From Acidimicrobiales bacterium (lineage in GTDB: Bacteria; Actinomycetota; Acidimicrobiia; Acidimicrobiales; DATDAH01), in contig JAEUJM010000044.1 of assembly GCA_016794585.1 (NCBI GenBank), positions 124,001 to 188,000 on the forward strand: DNA of 64,000 bases, given 5' to 3'. The notes beneath the pieces were generated by a model, which did no database searches, was not told the origin of the DNA, and saw only the letters and a program-made list of their open reading frames with translations. Below are positions 33,378 through 41,170 of the stretch, one piece after another. The position numbers and the translations under genes were made by a program. Within the stretch, counting starts at the first letter, position 1, and the number at the start of each line of letters is the position of its first letter.

Positions 33378-35132
33378 GTGCGCGACGCCGCGGCCGACGG
33401 GTCTCAGGTGAACCGCCTCTCGCCGCGCGCCCGCTGGGCGCTCGTTGCCGCGCTCGCCGTGGGCGCCTACCTCGTGTTCTGCGGGGTCTGGCTGGCCATG
33501 GCCCGGCGGGAGGCACGGGCGGGCAGCGATCAACTGGCGGAGTTCCGGGAGGACCCCGACCCGCAGGACCTGCTCGATGGCACGGCCCTGCCCGTCATCG
33601 AGTCGGCCCAGCGAGACTTCGAGTCGGCCCGTGACCGCGCCCGGTCCCCGCTGCTGGCGCCGCTGCGGATGGTGCCGCTCCTCGGTCGACAGATCGATTC
33701 GTTCGCCACGATCTCCGGAGCGGCGGGCGAGGTGGCGGCCGCAGGGGTGCAGGGGGCGCAGGCCGCCCGCGAGGCCCTGGACGGGGACATCGCGCCGGGG
33801 GCGGCGCGCGTGGCCACGCTGCGCGAGCTGGCCGACATCGCCGAGGCCACCTCGGCGCGCCTCGCCACCATCCCCCTCGGTCCCAGCAGCGATCTCCTCG
33901 GTCCGGTGGCGCGCGGCCGCGACGAGCTCGCCGAGGAGAAGGACAGCGTCGAGCTGGCGCTGCTCTACACCCGCGATGCCGCCAACGCGCTCGCCGACAT
34001 CCTGGAGGGCCCCTCCTCCTACCTGGTGATGGCGGCCAACAACGCCGAGATGCGTGCCGGTTCGGGCATGTTCTTGTCCGTGGGGCGGGTCGACTTCGGC
34101 GACGGCCGCCTCCAGCTCGCCGGCTTCCAGCCGTCGGGCTCGCTCCACCTCGACGTGGGGGTGCCCTACCGGGACCGCGACCTGAAGGACCTCTGGGGCT
34201 TCGCCCACCCGAACCGCGAGTGGCGCAACCTGGCGCTGTCGCCGCGCTTCCCGCCCAACGCCGAGATGGCGACCCGCATGTGGGCGGCGGCGGGGGAGGT
34301 GGAGGCGGATGGCGTGCTGGCCATCGACGTGGTGGGCCTCCAGGCCTTCCTGCGGGCGACCGGCCCCGTGGAGGTGGACGGCGAGACGGTCGACGCCGAC
34401 AACGTCGTCCAGCTCCTGCTGCACGACCAGTACACCGGCGACCCCGACCAGTCGGACCGCCGCGACCGGCTGGCCGAGATCGCACGCGCGGTCCTCGAGG
34501 CCTTCGACGGCAGCTCCCCGGACCTCCCGGCGCTGGCCCAGGCGCTCCGTGAGGCGGTCGAGGGTCGTCACCTCATGCTGTGGTCGGCCGACACGGGCCG
34601 CCAGCGGGCCTGGGAGCAGGCGGGCGTGAGCGGCGCCGTGGGCGACCACGACGTGCTGGTGGGCCTGATGAACCGCGGCGGGAACAAGCTCGACCAGTAC
34701 CAGCAGGTCCGGGGACGGGTGCGCACGCGACGGGTGGCCGAGGGCACCGTGGTGTCGGTCCGCCTCACCGTCACCAACGAGGTGCCCGAGGGCGAGCCCG
34801 AGTACATCGCCGGCGAGGGGGAGTACGGCCTCTACGACGGATGGCTGTCGCTCACCATGCCGGGTGACTCCGGCCTGGTGGACACGACCGAGGCGGACGC
34901 CGTGGCCGCAGGGCCCGACGGTGATTCACGGGTCCTGGCCATCCCGGTGGTCGTCTCGCCGGGGGACACCATCGAGTGGCGGGTGGCGTTCGTGGTGCCC
35001 GACGACGTCACCTCGGTGACGGTGGCGCCCTCGGCACGGGTCCCTCACATCGAGTGGTGGGGCCCCGACGGCCTGCGCTGGAACGATCGGGACACCCCCC
35101 GCCAGGCGGTGCCGCTGCCGCCGGCCGGTTGA
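33378..35132 (+). CDS. DUF4012 domain-containing membrane protein
   Basis: 584 residues: a cytoplasmic N-terminus, one transmembrane helix at about residues 20-42 (ALVAALAVGAYLVFCGVWLAM), a helical extracytoplasmic stretch (45-205), and the DUF4012 domain beginning near YLVMAANNAEMRAGSGMFLSVGRVDFGDGRL. The C-terminus is beta-rich (VSVRLTVTNEVPEGEPEYIAGEGEYGLYDGWLSLTMPG). DUF4012 proteins are regularly found in actinobacterial and Chloroflexota exopolysaccharide or cell-wall loci; their biochemical role is not established. GTG 33378, 63 bases after glyA. I take it as the left border of the polysaccharide locus. Confidence 0.85.
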   Translation: MRDAAADGSQVNRLSPRARWALVAALAVGAYLVFCGVWLAMARREARAGSDQLAEFREDPDPQDLLDGTALPVIESAQRDFESARDRARSPLLAPLRMVPLLGRQIDSFATISGAAGEVAAAGVQGAQAAREALDGDIAPGAARVATLRELADIAEATSARLATIPLGPSSDLLGPVARGRDELAEEKDSVELALLYTRDAANALADILEGPSSYLVMAANNAEMRAGSGMFLSVGRVDFGDGRLQLAGFQPSGSLHLDVGVPYRDRDLKDLWGFAHPNREWRNLALSPRFPPNAEMATRMWAAAGEVEADGVLAIDVVGLQAFLRATGPVEVDGETVDADNVVQLLLHDQYTGDPDQSDRRDRLAEIARAVLEAFDGSSPDLPALAQALREAVEGRHLMLWSADTGRQRAWEQAGVSGAVGDHDVLVGLMNRGGNKLDQYQQVRGRVRTRRVAEGTVVSVRLTVTNEVPEGEPEYIAGEGEYGLYDGWLSLTMPGDSGLVDTTEADAVAAGPDGDSRVLAIPVVVSPGDTIEWRVAFVVPDDVTSVTVAPSARVPHIEWWGPDGLRWNDRDTPRQAVPLPPAG

Positions 35133-35264
35133 CGCCGACCGGCGCCGGCTGGGGACCACGAACGCCCCACGTGAAGAGATTTCTCACTCAGGGTGGCGGA
35201 ACGGACCCGTCGCGTGTACTGTGCGAATTGAACACAGACCACGACCTGTTGAGGGATCGTCACC

Positions 35265-35573
35265 ATGGCTGCGCAACTTGAGCGATTTTCGAAGATCCGC
35301 CCCCTGCGGGCGCTCCTGGCGGCCGGCGGGCTCGCGGTGCTCCTCCTCGTCGGAGTGGTCGCCTCTCCCGCCTCTGCGCAGGACTACCCGACCCCGACCA
35401 CCACGCCCACCTCGGTGGACGTCACCGAGGTCACCAACACGAACAACCTGCCCCGCACCGGCAGCGACAACACGATGATGCTCGCTGTGGTCGGCGTCGG
35501 CGTCGTGGCCGCCGGCACGGGCCTCGTGGTCCTCGGCAAGCGCCGGGCCCACCAGTCGGGCGCCTCCGCCTGA
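35265..35573 (+). CDS. small LPXTG-anchored surface protein
   Basis: 102 residues. A signal peptide (LRALLAAGGLAVLLLVGVVASPASAQ) is followed by a short Thr/Pro-rich mature part (DYPTPTTTPTSVDVTEVTNTNN) and then a complete sortase sorting signal: LPRTG, a hydrophobic helix (TMMLAVVGVGVVAAGTGLVVL) and a basic tail GKRRAHQ. After processing only about 25 residues would remain on the wall, so it may serve as an anchor stub or a peptide linker rather than an adhesin. ATG 35265 with GAGGGA upstream. No sortase gene is in the window. A 14-bp-stem hairpin follows. Confidence 0.85.
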   Translation: MAAQLERFSKIRPLRALLAAGGLAVLLLVGVVASPASAQDYPTPTTTPTSVDVTEVTNTNNLPRTGSDNTMMLAVVGVGVVAAGTGLVVLGKRRAHQSGASA

Positions 35574-35631
35574 TCCCTCTTCCCCGAGGTGGGGGCGACC
35601 TCCTCGGGAGTGTTCAACGCACCCTGGAACC

Positions 35632-35662
35632 GAACAGCGCGCCCCTCGGGGGCGCGCTGTTC
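35632..35662. terminator. bidirectional hairpin terminator
   Basis: Perfect 14-base arms GAACAGCGCGCCCC (35632-35645) and its complement (35649-35662) with a TCG loop, in the convergent gap between the LPXTG protein gene and the glycoside hydrolase gene; a TTTGGGGG stretch follows on the plus strand. A weaker imperfect stem (CCCGAGGT/ACCTCCTCGGG) lies 30 bases before it. Confidence 0.75.
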
Positions 35663-35696
35663 AGCGTTTGGGGGCGCCGGTCACCCGGCGGCGTGA

Positions 35697-37001
35697 TCAG
35701 GTCGGGGCGGGGTTGTAGTAGAAGACCCGGCCCAGCACCCGGACCGCCAGGCGGGCGGGTCCGAGGACCGCGGGGGCGTTGGCGGTCGGCGGGGTCGTGG
35801 TCGACGTGGTCGCCGGCGGGGCCGTCGTCGTGGTCGGGGGCGCCGTGGTCGAGGTGGTCACCGTGCGGTCCTCGAGGAGGTTGCTCAGGGTCGTCCAGAC
35901 CGGCTTGAACGAGCCGTCCTGGTGGCGCACCCCGAAGTAGCCCTCACGATCGCTCGTGTTCCCTGTGTCGCGGTCGTAGCTGTAGAGGTAGAGCCGCTTC
36001 ACGTAGGGCCAGTCCTCGAAGGCACGGGTGATGGCCTGGCGGGTGTAGCTCGCCTGCGTGCTCTCGGAGACGCCGCCGGCGTTCGGGGCGGTGCTCCAGC
36101 CGATCTCGGTGATCCAGATGGGCTTGGGGACACCCCGGGCCACCGTCGCCTGGCGGATGAGCTCGACCCGGCGGAAGTCCCAGCGGGCGTCGGCGTTGTC
36201 GGTCATGGGGCTGCCGGCCGGGTAGGGATGCACGCTGTAGGCGTCGAAGAATGCGCCGAGCCCCGGGTCTGCCCGCAGGATCTCGTCGACCCAATAGCGG
36301 ATGGGGCCGCCTCCGCCGGTCTGGAGCAGATCGCCCGAGATGACCACGTCGATCTCGGGGGCGATGCCGTGCACCGCCGCTCCGGTGGCCCGAACGAGAC
36401 GGGCGTACCCGGCGGGATCGGGAAGCGGGCCCCAGTAGGTGTCGCTCCAGGGCTCGTTCCAGATCTGGACGGCCTCGACGGGCATGGGGGAGAGCTCCGG
36501 TCGCACCGAGGTCCAGAACGTGCCGCCGGTGCCGTAGCGGGCCACGACCGCCTTGGCGAAGTTCGCGAAGTCGGCGTTGTTGGCTGGCGGGAACCGGTCG
36601 GAGCGGTCCGGGTAGTTCGAGGCCCAGGCCGGGGGCGACCCGAGAATCGGGAGCACGTCGATGCCGGTGCGGGCGGCGGCGGCCATGAGCTGGTCGGTGC
36701 GACCCCAATCGAAACGGCCGCGCTGCGGCTCGATGACCCGCCACTCGAAGCCTTCCCGGGTCCGCGTGACGCCGATGCGGGCCATGCGGTTGAACTCGGT
36801 GTAGGTGCCGGACTCGGCGCCCCAGATCTCGTGGGTGTTCAGGCCGACGCGCCCGGCGTAGGGCGAGGGCACGGTCTGCGCACTGGCGGCGCCGGCGTTG
36901 CCCGACCCGCCACCGAAGGCCAACAGGCCGATCCCAAGGGCGACACACAGGCCGGCGGCGGCGATCCGAACCCTTCTGCGGGGGTGAACGTGGCTCGACA
37001 T
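35697..37001 (-). CDS. secreted glycoside hydrolase, clan GH-A (GH39/GH5-like)
   Basis: 434 residues from ATG 37001 (an ATG at 37058 would add 19 residues before the signal). Signal peptide VRIAAAGLCVALGIGLLAF, then a TIM-barrel: GRVGLNTHEIW, TREGFEWRVIEPQRGRFDW, acid/base Glu183 in AVQIWNEPW, FDAYSVHPYPAG, and nucleophile Glu299 in PIWITEIGWSTAP. These pairs define clan GH-A retaining enzymes; similarity to the xylosidase/endoglycosidase group GH39 is my best guess. A Thr/Pro linker (VTTSTTAPPTTTTAPPATTSTTTPPTA) precedes a short C-terminal hydrophobic stretch. Its position next to the polysaccharide genes suggests trimming or release of the secreted polymer. It lies 84 bases downstream of the epimerase gene on the same strand. 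Confidence 0.82.
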   Translation of the reverse strand: MSSHVHPRRRVRIAAAGLCVALGIGLLAFGGGSGNAGAASAQTVPSPYAGRVGLNTHEIWGAESGTYTEFNRMARIGVTRTREGFEWRVIEPQRGRFDWGRTDQLMAAAARTGIDVLPILGSPPAWASNYPDRSDRFPPANNADFANFAKAVVARYGTGGTFWTSVRPELSPMPVEAVQIWNEPWSDTYWGPLPDPAGYARLVRATGAAVHGIAPEIDVVISGDLLQTGGGGPIRYWVDEILRADPGLGAFFDAYSVHPYPAGSPMTDNADARWDFRRVELIRQATVARGVPKPIWITEIGWSTAPNAGGVSESTQASYTRQAITRAFEDWPYVKRLYLYSYDRDTGNTSDREGYFGVRHQDGSFKPVWTTLSNLLEDRTVTTSTTAPPTTTTAPPATTSTTTPPTANAPAVLGPARLAVRVLGRVFYYNPAPT

Positions 37002-37085
37002 CTCGGTCTTCTTTCGTCCCGTCGACCCGGTCCCAGTACCGAGTGACGTTCGAGTCATCGGTGCCGCGCGGGTGGGCCTGAAGGA

Positions 37086-38201
37086 CTATTTCCCGACGTC
37101 GGCCAGCAGGTGCATCCGCGCCATGGCGTCGAGCGCGAGTCGACTGGCATCACCGTTCCCGTAGGGCGAGGGGAGCGCCGCGAGTCGCTCGTGCACCGCA
37201 CCCGGCGCGTCGAGCCAGGCCGTGGCCGCGGTGCCGATCTCCTCGCCGACGCCGGCGAGCACCGAGAAGGTGCCGAGCACCTCGGGGCGCTCGGTCGAGC
37301 GGCGCACGACGACCACCGGGCGCTTCACGACGCTGGCCTCCTCCTGCACGCCCCCCGAGTCCGACACGGCCAGCGCCGCCTCGGCGAACAGGCCGAGGAA
37401 TTCCTGGTAGCCGAGGGGCGCGACGGGGTGCAGACGGTCGAGCAGGTGCTGGAGGCCGAATCCCTCGACCCGGGCCGCGAGGCGAGGGTGCACCGGCAGG
37501 ACGACGGGCACCGGCAGCGAGGCCAGCTGCTCGAGGATGGCGGCGAGCCGTTCGGCGTCGTCGACGTTCTCGGGGCGATGGAAGGTGGACAGCACGAAGC
37601 CCTCCCGGGCGACGTCGTGGGTCGCCAGGAGGGCTTGGCGCTCCTCGGGGCCCGGCAGTAGAGCCTGGACCGCCTCGACCACGGTGTTGCCGGTGACCGC
37701 GATCCGATCGCCGGGGATGGCCTCGGCCAACAGGTTGGCCCTGCTGGTCTCGGTCGGGGCGAGGCACAGGTCGGCGACGTGGTCGACCAGCACCCGGTTG
37801 TGCTCCTCGGGCATGGCCCGGTCGTGGCTGCGCAGGCCGGCCTCGACGTGCACGAGTGGCACCTCGCGGGCGTTCGCGGCGAGTGCTCCGGCGAGGGCGC
37901 TGTTGGTGTCCCCCTGGACGATCACCGCAGCGGGCCGCTCGTCGCCGAAGAGCGCGTCGAGGCGGGTGGTGGCCTCGCCGATCTGTGCCCCGCGGGTGCG
38001 GCCGCCGACGTCGAGGGCGTCGAGGGGAGGCTGGAGACCGAACTGGGCGAAGAAGACGTCCGAGAGCTCGGCGTCGTAGTGCTGGCCGGTGTGCACCACC
38101 CAGGCCCGCTCGCCGAGGAGACGGACGAGCCCCGCCAGCTTCACGATCTCGGGCCGGGTGCCGAGGACGATGGCGACGCGCCCGGTCCGATCGTGGCTCA
38201 T
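37086..38201 (-). CDS. non-hydrolysing UDP-N-acetylglucosamine 2-epimerase family protein
   Basis: 371 residues, GT-B-like epimerase that interconverts UDP-GlcNAc and UDP-ManNAc (WecB), or the 2,3-diacetamido-uronic acid version (WbpI). Seen: VAIVLGTRPEIVKLAGLV, HTGQHYDAELSDVFFAQFG, VQGDTNSALAGALAA, VHVEAGLRSHDRAMPEEHNRVLVDHVADL, FVLSTFHRPENVDD, and SDSGGVQEEASVVKRPVVVVRRSTERPE, which contain the catalytic Asp, Glu and His positions of the family. ATG 38201. It is divergent from the aminotransferase-dehydrogenase-acetyltransferase set, 61 bases apart. With those neighbours a WbpI-like role on UDP-GlcNAc3NAcA is possible; the sequence alone does not separate the two. Confidence 0.92.
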   Translation of the reverse strand: MSHDRTGRVAIVLGTRPEIVKLAGLVRLLGERAWVVHTGQHYDAELSDVFFAQFGLQPPLDALDVGGRTRGAQIGEATTRLDALFGDERPAAVIVQGDTNSALAGALAANAREVPLVHVEAGLRSHDRAMPEEHNRVLVDHVADLCLAPTETSRANLLAEAIPGDRIAVTGNTVVEAVQALLPGPEERQALLATHDVAREGFVLSTFHRPENVDDAERLAAILEQLASLPVPVVLPVHPRLAARVEGFGLQHLLDRLHPVAPLGYQEFLGLFAEAALAVSDSGGVQEEASVVKRPVVVVRRSTERPEVLGTFSVLAGVGEEIGTAATAWLDAPGAVHERLAALPSPYGNGDASRLALDAMARMHLLADVGK

Positions 38202-38262
38202 TGAGCCATTCTGGCGGGGTGATCGAGTTCAACCATGGACCGTTGCGGCCGACGGGACACCG

Positions 38263-39483
38263 GTGACCACGCCCATGGAGCTCCCATCGGATCAGGCCGC
38301 GTCTGGGCGGACGTTCGGCACCGAGGAACTGGACCTGCTCGCCGAGGTGATCGCCTCGGGGACCCTGACGGCCACGAAGGGCGCGCAGACGCCCCGACTC
38401 GAGGCCGAGCTAGCCGACCTGTTCGGTGTCGGACACGCCGTGGCGCTGTCCTCGGGGACCGCGGCGGTGCACACCGCCATCGCCGCGCTCGACCCCGAGC
38501 CGGGGGACGAGATCATCACCACCTCGATCACCGACATGGGCGCGATCAGCCCCATCCTCTACCAGGCGGCCATCCCGGTGTTCGCCGACGTCGACGCCCG
38601 CACGGGCAACGTGACCGCCGACACCATCGCCGCCCGTCTCAGCGAGCGAACGCGGGCCATCGTGGTGACCCACCTGTTCGGCAACCCGTGCGAGATGGGG
38701 CCGATCATGGCCCTGGCCGATGCCCGGGGCATCCCGGTGATCGAGGACTGCGCCCAGGCCTACCTCGCCCGCAGCGGCGACGACCTGGTCGGGACCATCG
38801 GCGCCATCGGGTGTTTCAGCCTCCAGCAGGGCAAGCACATCACCACCGGCGAGGGCGGGTTCGTCATCACCGACGACCCGGCGCTCGCCCGGCGCATGCG
38901 GGTGTTCGTCAACAAGGCCTGGCCGTACGGGGAGGCCGACCCCGACCACGAGTTCGTGGCCCTCAACTACCGCACCACCGAGCTGGCCAGCGCCGTGGCT
39001 CGAGCGCAGCTCACCAAGCTGCCCGCCGGGGTCGAGCGCCGCATCGCCGCGGCCGACCGGCTGACCAAGCAGCTCTCCGGGCTCGAAGCGATCGAGGCAC
39101 CGCTCGTGGCGGCGCGCGACACGGCGGTGTTCTGGCGGTACGCACTGCACGTGGACGCCGGACACCTCCCGGGCGGCCCCGACGCGCTGGCCGCCGCTCT
39201 CCGGGCCGTCGAGGTCCCGTCGGCGCCCCGGTACATCCAGAAGCCGGCCTACCGCTGCAAGGTCATCGCCGAGCAGCGGACCTTCGGCGAGAGCCGGTTC
39301 CCGTTCACGCTCGCCCGGCCCGAGGCCGTGGACTACGCCGACGAGCGTTTCCCCGGGACCCTCGCCTACCTTGCCTCCGTGCTCGTCCTGCCCTGGAACG
39401 AGCGCTTCACGGACGTGCACGTCGACCACCTCGCCGGCGCCCTGACCGAGGCCGTGACCGAGCTCACCGAGGAGCCCCGATGA
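38263..39483 (+). CDS. DegT/DnrJ/EryC1 family sugar-nucleotide aminotransferase
   Basis: 406 residues from GTG 38263 (ATG 38275 is an alternative). PLP-dependent fold type I enzyme that aminates a keto-sugar nucleotide, usually with glutamate. Seen: GTAAVHTAIAAL (cofactor phosphate site), the cofactor-stacking segment ITDMGAISPILYQA, VIEDCAQAY (ring-nitrogen Asp), and PLP Lys191 in FSLQQGKHITTGEGG. The C-terminal part (YIQKPAYRCKV) closes the active site. Four-base ATGA overlap with the dehydrogenase gene that follows. In the WbpE role it would put the 3-amino group on the oxidised sugar; an aminocyclitol aminotransferase is an alternative because the LFGNPCEMGPI region also resembles those enzymes. 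Confidence 0.9.
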   Translation: MTTPMELPSDQAASGRTFGTEELDLLAEVIASGTLTATKGAQTPRLEAELADLFGVGHAVALSSGTAAVHTAIAALDPEPGDEIITTSITDMGAISPILYQAAIPVFADVDARTGNVTADTIAARLSERTRAIVVTHLFGNPCEMGPIMALADARGIPVIEDCAQAYLARSGDDLVGTIGAIGCFSLQQGKHITTGEGGFVITDDPALARRMRVFVNKAWPYGEADPDHEFVALNYRTTELASAVARAQLTKLPAGVERRIAAADRLTKQLSGLEAIEAPLVAARDTAVFWRYALHVDAGHLPGGPDALAAALRAVEVPSAPRYIQKPAYRCKVIAEQRTFGESRFPFTLARPEAVDYADERFPGTLAYLASVLVLPWNERFTDVHVDHLAGALTEAVTELTEEPR

Positions 39484-40547
39484 CCACCTCCGACACCTTC
39501 GGCACGGGTTCCGAAGGGAAGGTGCCCCTGGCCCTCGTGGGCGCAGGGCGCATCGCCCAGTCCTACGTCGACGTGGTGGCCGCCTCGGAGTGCGTCGAGG
39601 TCGTCGCCGTGGCCGACGTCGACGAGGCGGCCGCGGCCCGGCTCGCCCGGCGCTTCGGCGAGGCCCGCTCCTTCTCGTCCCATGGCGCGCTGCTCGACGC
39701 CGTCGAGCCGGCCGGCGTGATCATCGCCACGCCACCGGCCACCCATGGCGACATCGCCCTCGAGTTCATGGCGCGGGGCGTGCACGTGCTGTGCGAGAAG
39801 CCGCTGGCCGTGGACGTGGCGACCGCCCAGTCCATGATCTGCGCCGCCGAGAAGGCGGGCGTGCTGCTCACCATGGCCGCGAAGTTCCGTTTCGCCGAGG
39901 ACGTGACCCGGGCCCGCCACATCGTGGAGTCGGGGATCCTCGGCGACCTGATGCTCTTCGAGAACGCCTTCACGTCCCGGGTGGACATGTCCGGTCGCTG
40001 GAACGCCGACCCGCGTATCGCCGGCGGCGGGGTGCTGATCGACAACGGCACGCACTCGGTGGACATCGCCCGCTTCTTCCTCGGGCCCATCGGTGAGGTG
40101 ATGGCGGTCGAAGGCAAGCGCACGCAGGGCCTGGCCGTGGAGGACACCGTGCGGGTGTTCCTGCGCTCCGTGGACGACGTGATCGGCAGCATCGACCTCT
40201 CGTGGAGCATGGACAAGAGCCTGGACCACTACATCGCCATCTTCGGCACGGAAGGCGAGATCCGGGTCGGGTGGAAGGGGTCCAGCTTCCGCCAGGTGTC
40301 GAGCCCGGAGTGGGTGTCGTTCGGCAAGGGCTACGACAAGGTGGGAGCCATGGGGGGCGCGGTCGAGAACTTCTGCCGTGCCATCCGCGGGGACGAGCCG
40401 CTCCTGATCACCGCGGAGGACGCCCTCGCCTCCGTGGCCGTGATCGAGCAGGCCTACGCCTCGCTCGCCGCCGACCACTGGGTGCCCGTGCCGTCGGCCC
40501 TCGACCAGGTGGAGCGCACGCGGGCGCGAGGCGGCAGCGCCGCCTGA
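39480..40547 (+). CDS. Gfo/Idh/MocA family NAD(P)-dependent sugar oxidoreductase
   Basis: 355 residues from ATG 39480, overlapping the previous stop. N-terminal Rossmann fold with LALVGAGRIAQSYVDVV and the acidic VAVADVD after strand 2; the family hallmark VLCEKPLAVD with catalytic Lys; then the beta-sheet domain with GILGDLMLFENAF and IDNGTHSVDIARFFLG, the latter holding the usual Asp and His. Such enzymes oxidise the C3 hydroxyl of sugar nucleotides (WbpB) or inositols. Placed between an aminotransferase and an N-acetyltransferase gene it most likely supplies the 3-keto substrate for amination. Stop overlaps the next start (TGATG). Confidence 0.9.
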   Translation: MTTSDTFGTGSEGKVPLALVGAGRIAQSYVDVVAASECVEVVAVADVDEAAAARLARRFGEARSFSSHGALLDAVEPAGVIIATPPATHGDIALEFMARGVHVLCEKPLAVDVATAQSMICAAEKAGVLLTMAAKFRFAEDVTRARHIVESGILGDLMLFENAFTSRVDMSGRWNADPRIAGGGVLIDNGTHSVDIARFFLGPIGEVMAVEGKRTQGLAVEDTVRVFLRSVDDVIGSIDLSWSMDKSLDHYIAIFGTEGEIRVGWKGSSFRQVSSPEWVSFGKGYDKVGAMGGAVENFCRAIRGDEPLLITAEDALASVAVIEQAYASLAADHWVPVPSALDQVERTRARGGSAA

Positions 40548-41170
40548 TGGGGGCCCGCGTCCACCCTTCTGCGCTCGTCGAGGACGGCGTCGTTCTCGGG
40601 GACGGGACCGCGGTCTGGGACAACGCGCACCTGCGGGCGCCGGCACGCATCGGACGCGACTGCATCATCGGCGAGAAGACCTACGTGGCGTACGGGGTCG
40701 AGATCGGCGACCGGGTGAAGGTCAACGCGTTCGCCTATCTCTGCACCGGCGTGACCATCGAGGACGGCGTGATGATCAGCGCCGGCACCGTGTTCACCAA
40801 CGACCGGTACCCGCGGGCCACCACCCCGGACCTGTCCGAGCTGCGCTCCTCGGACCCCGACGAGGACACCACCGCCACCCGCGTCGGCGCGGGCGCCACC
40901 ATCGGGGCCCGTGCGGTCATCGGTCCCGGGGTCGACATCGGACGCTTCGCCATGGTCGCCGCCGGCGCCGTCGTCACCCGCGATGTCGCCGACTTCCACC
41001 TCGTCGCCGGCCTGCCGGCGGTGACCGTCGGCGTCGTCTGCCGCTGCGGCCCGCCGCTCGTGCGCGTCCGCCCGGGAGACGACCTGGGCGACCACGAGGC
41101 GCTCACCTGTGCCCGCTGCGGGCGCCGCTACGCCGTCACCGGCGGACGCGTGAAGGAGCTCGACGGATGA
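40547..41170 (+). CDS. left-handed beta-helix N-acetyltransferase (WbpD-like) with C-terminal zinc ribbon
   Basis: 207 residues from ATG 40547. Hexapeptide repeats (VHPSALVEDGVVLGDGTAVWDNAHL, ARIGRDCIIGEKTYVAYGVEIGDRVKVNAFAYL, TVFTNDRYPRA, ATIGARAVIGPGVDIGRFAMVAAGAVVTRDV) form the parallel beta-helix that binds acetyl-CoA; TVFTNDRYPR is a strong signature of sugar-nucleotide 3-N-acetyltransferases such as WbpD/WlbB. After AGLPAVTVG the tail has CRCG and CARCG, four cysteines fit for a zinc site, as in some WbpD relatives. It would acetylate the 3-amino group made by the two preceding enzymes. Overlaps the next gene by four bases (ATGA). Confidence 0.9.
   Translation: MGARVHPSALVEDGVVLGDGTAVWDNAHLRAPARIGRDCIIGEKTYVAYGVEIGDRVKVNAFAYLCTGVTIEDGVMISAGTVFTNDRYPRATTPDLSELRSSDPDEDTTATRVGAGATIGARAVIGPGVDIGRFAMVAAGAVVTRDVADFHLVAGLPAVTVGVVCRCGPPLVRVRPGDDLGDHEALTCARCGRRYAVTGGRVKELDG

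Noticed and set aside
35697..35730. Sortase or membrane anchor at the C-terminus of the glycoside hydrolase
   Set aside because: The last residues (RLAVRVLGRVFYYNPAPT) contain neither LPXTG nor a long enough hydrophobic helix.
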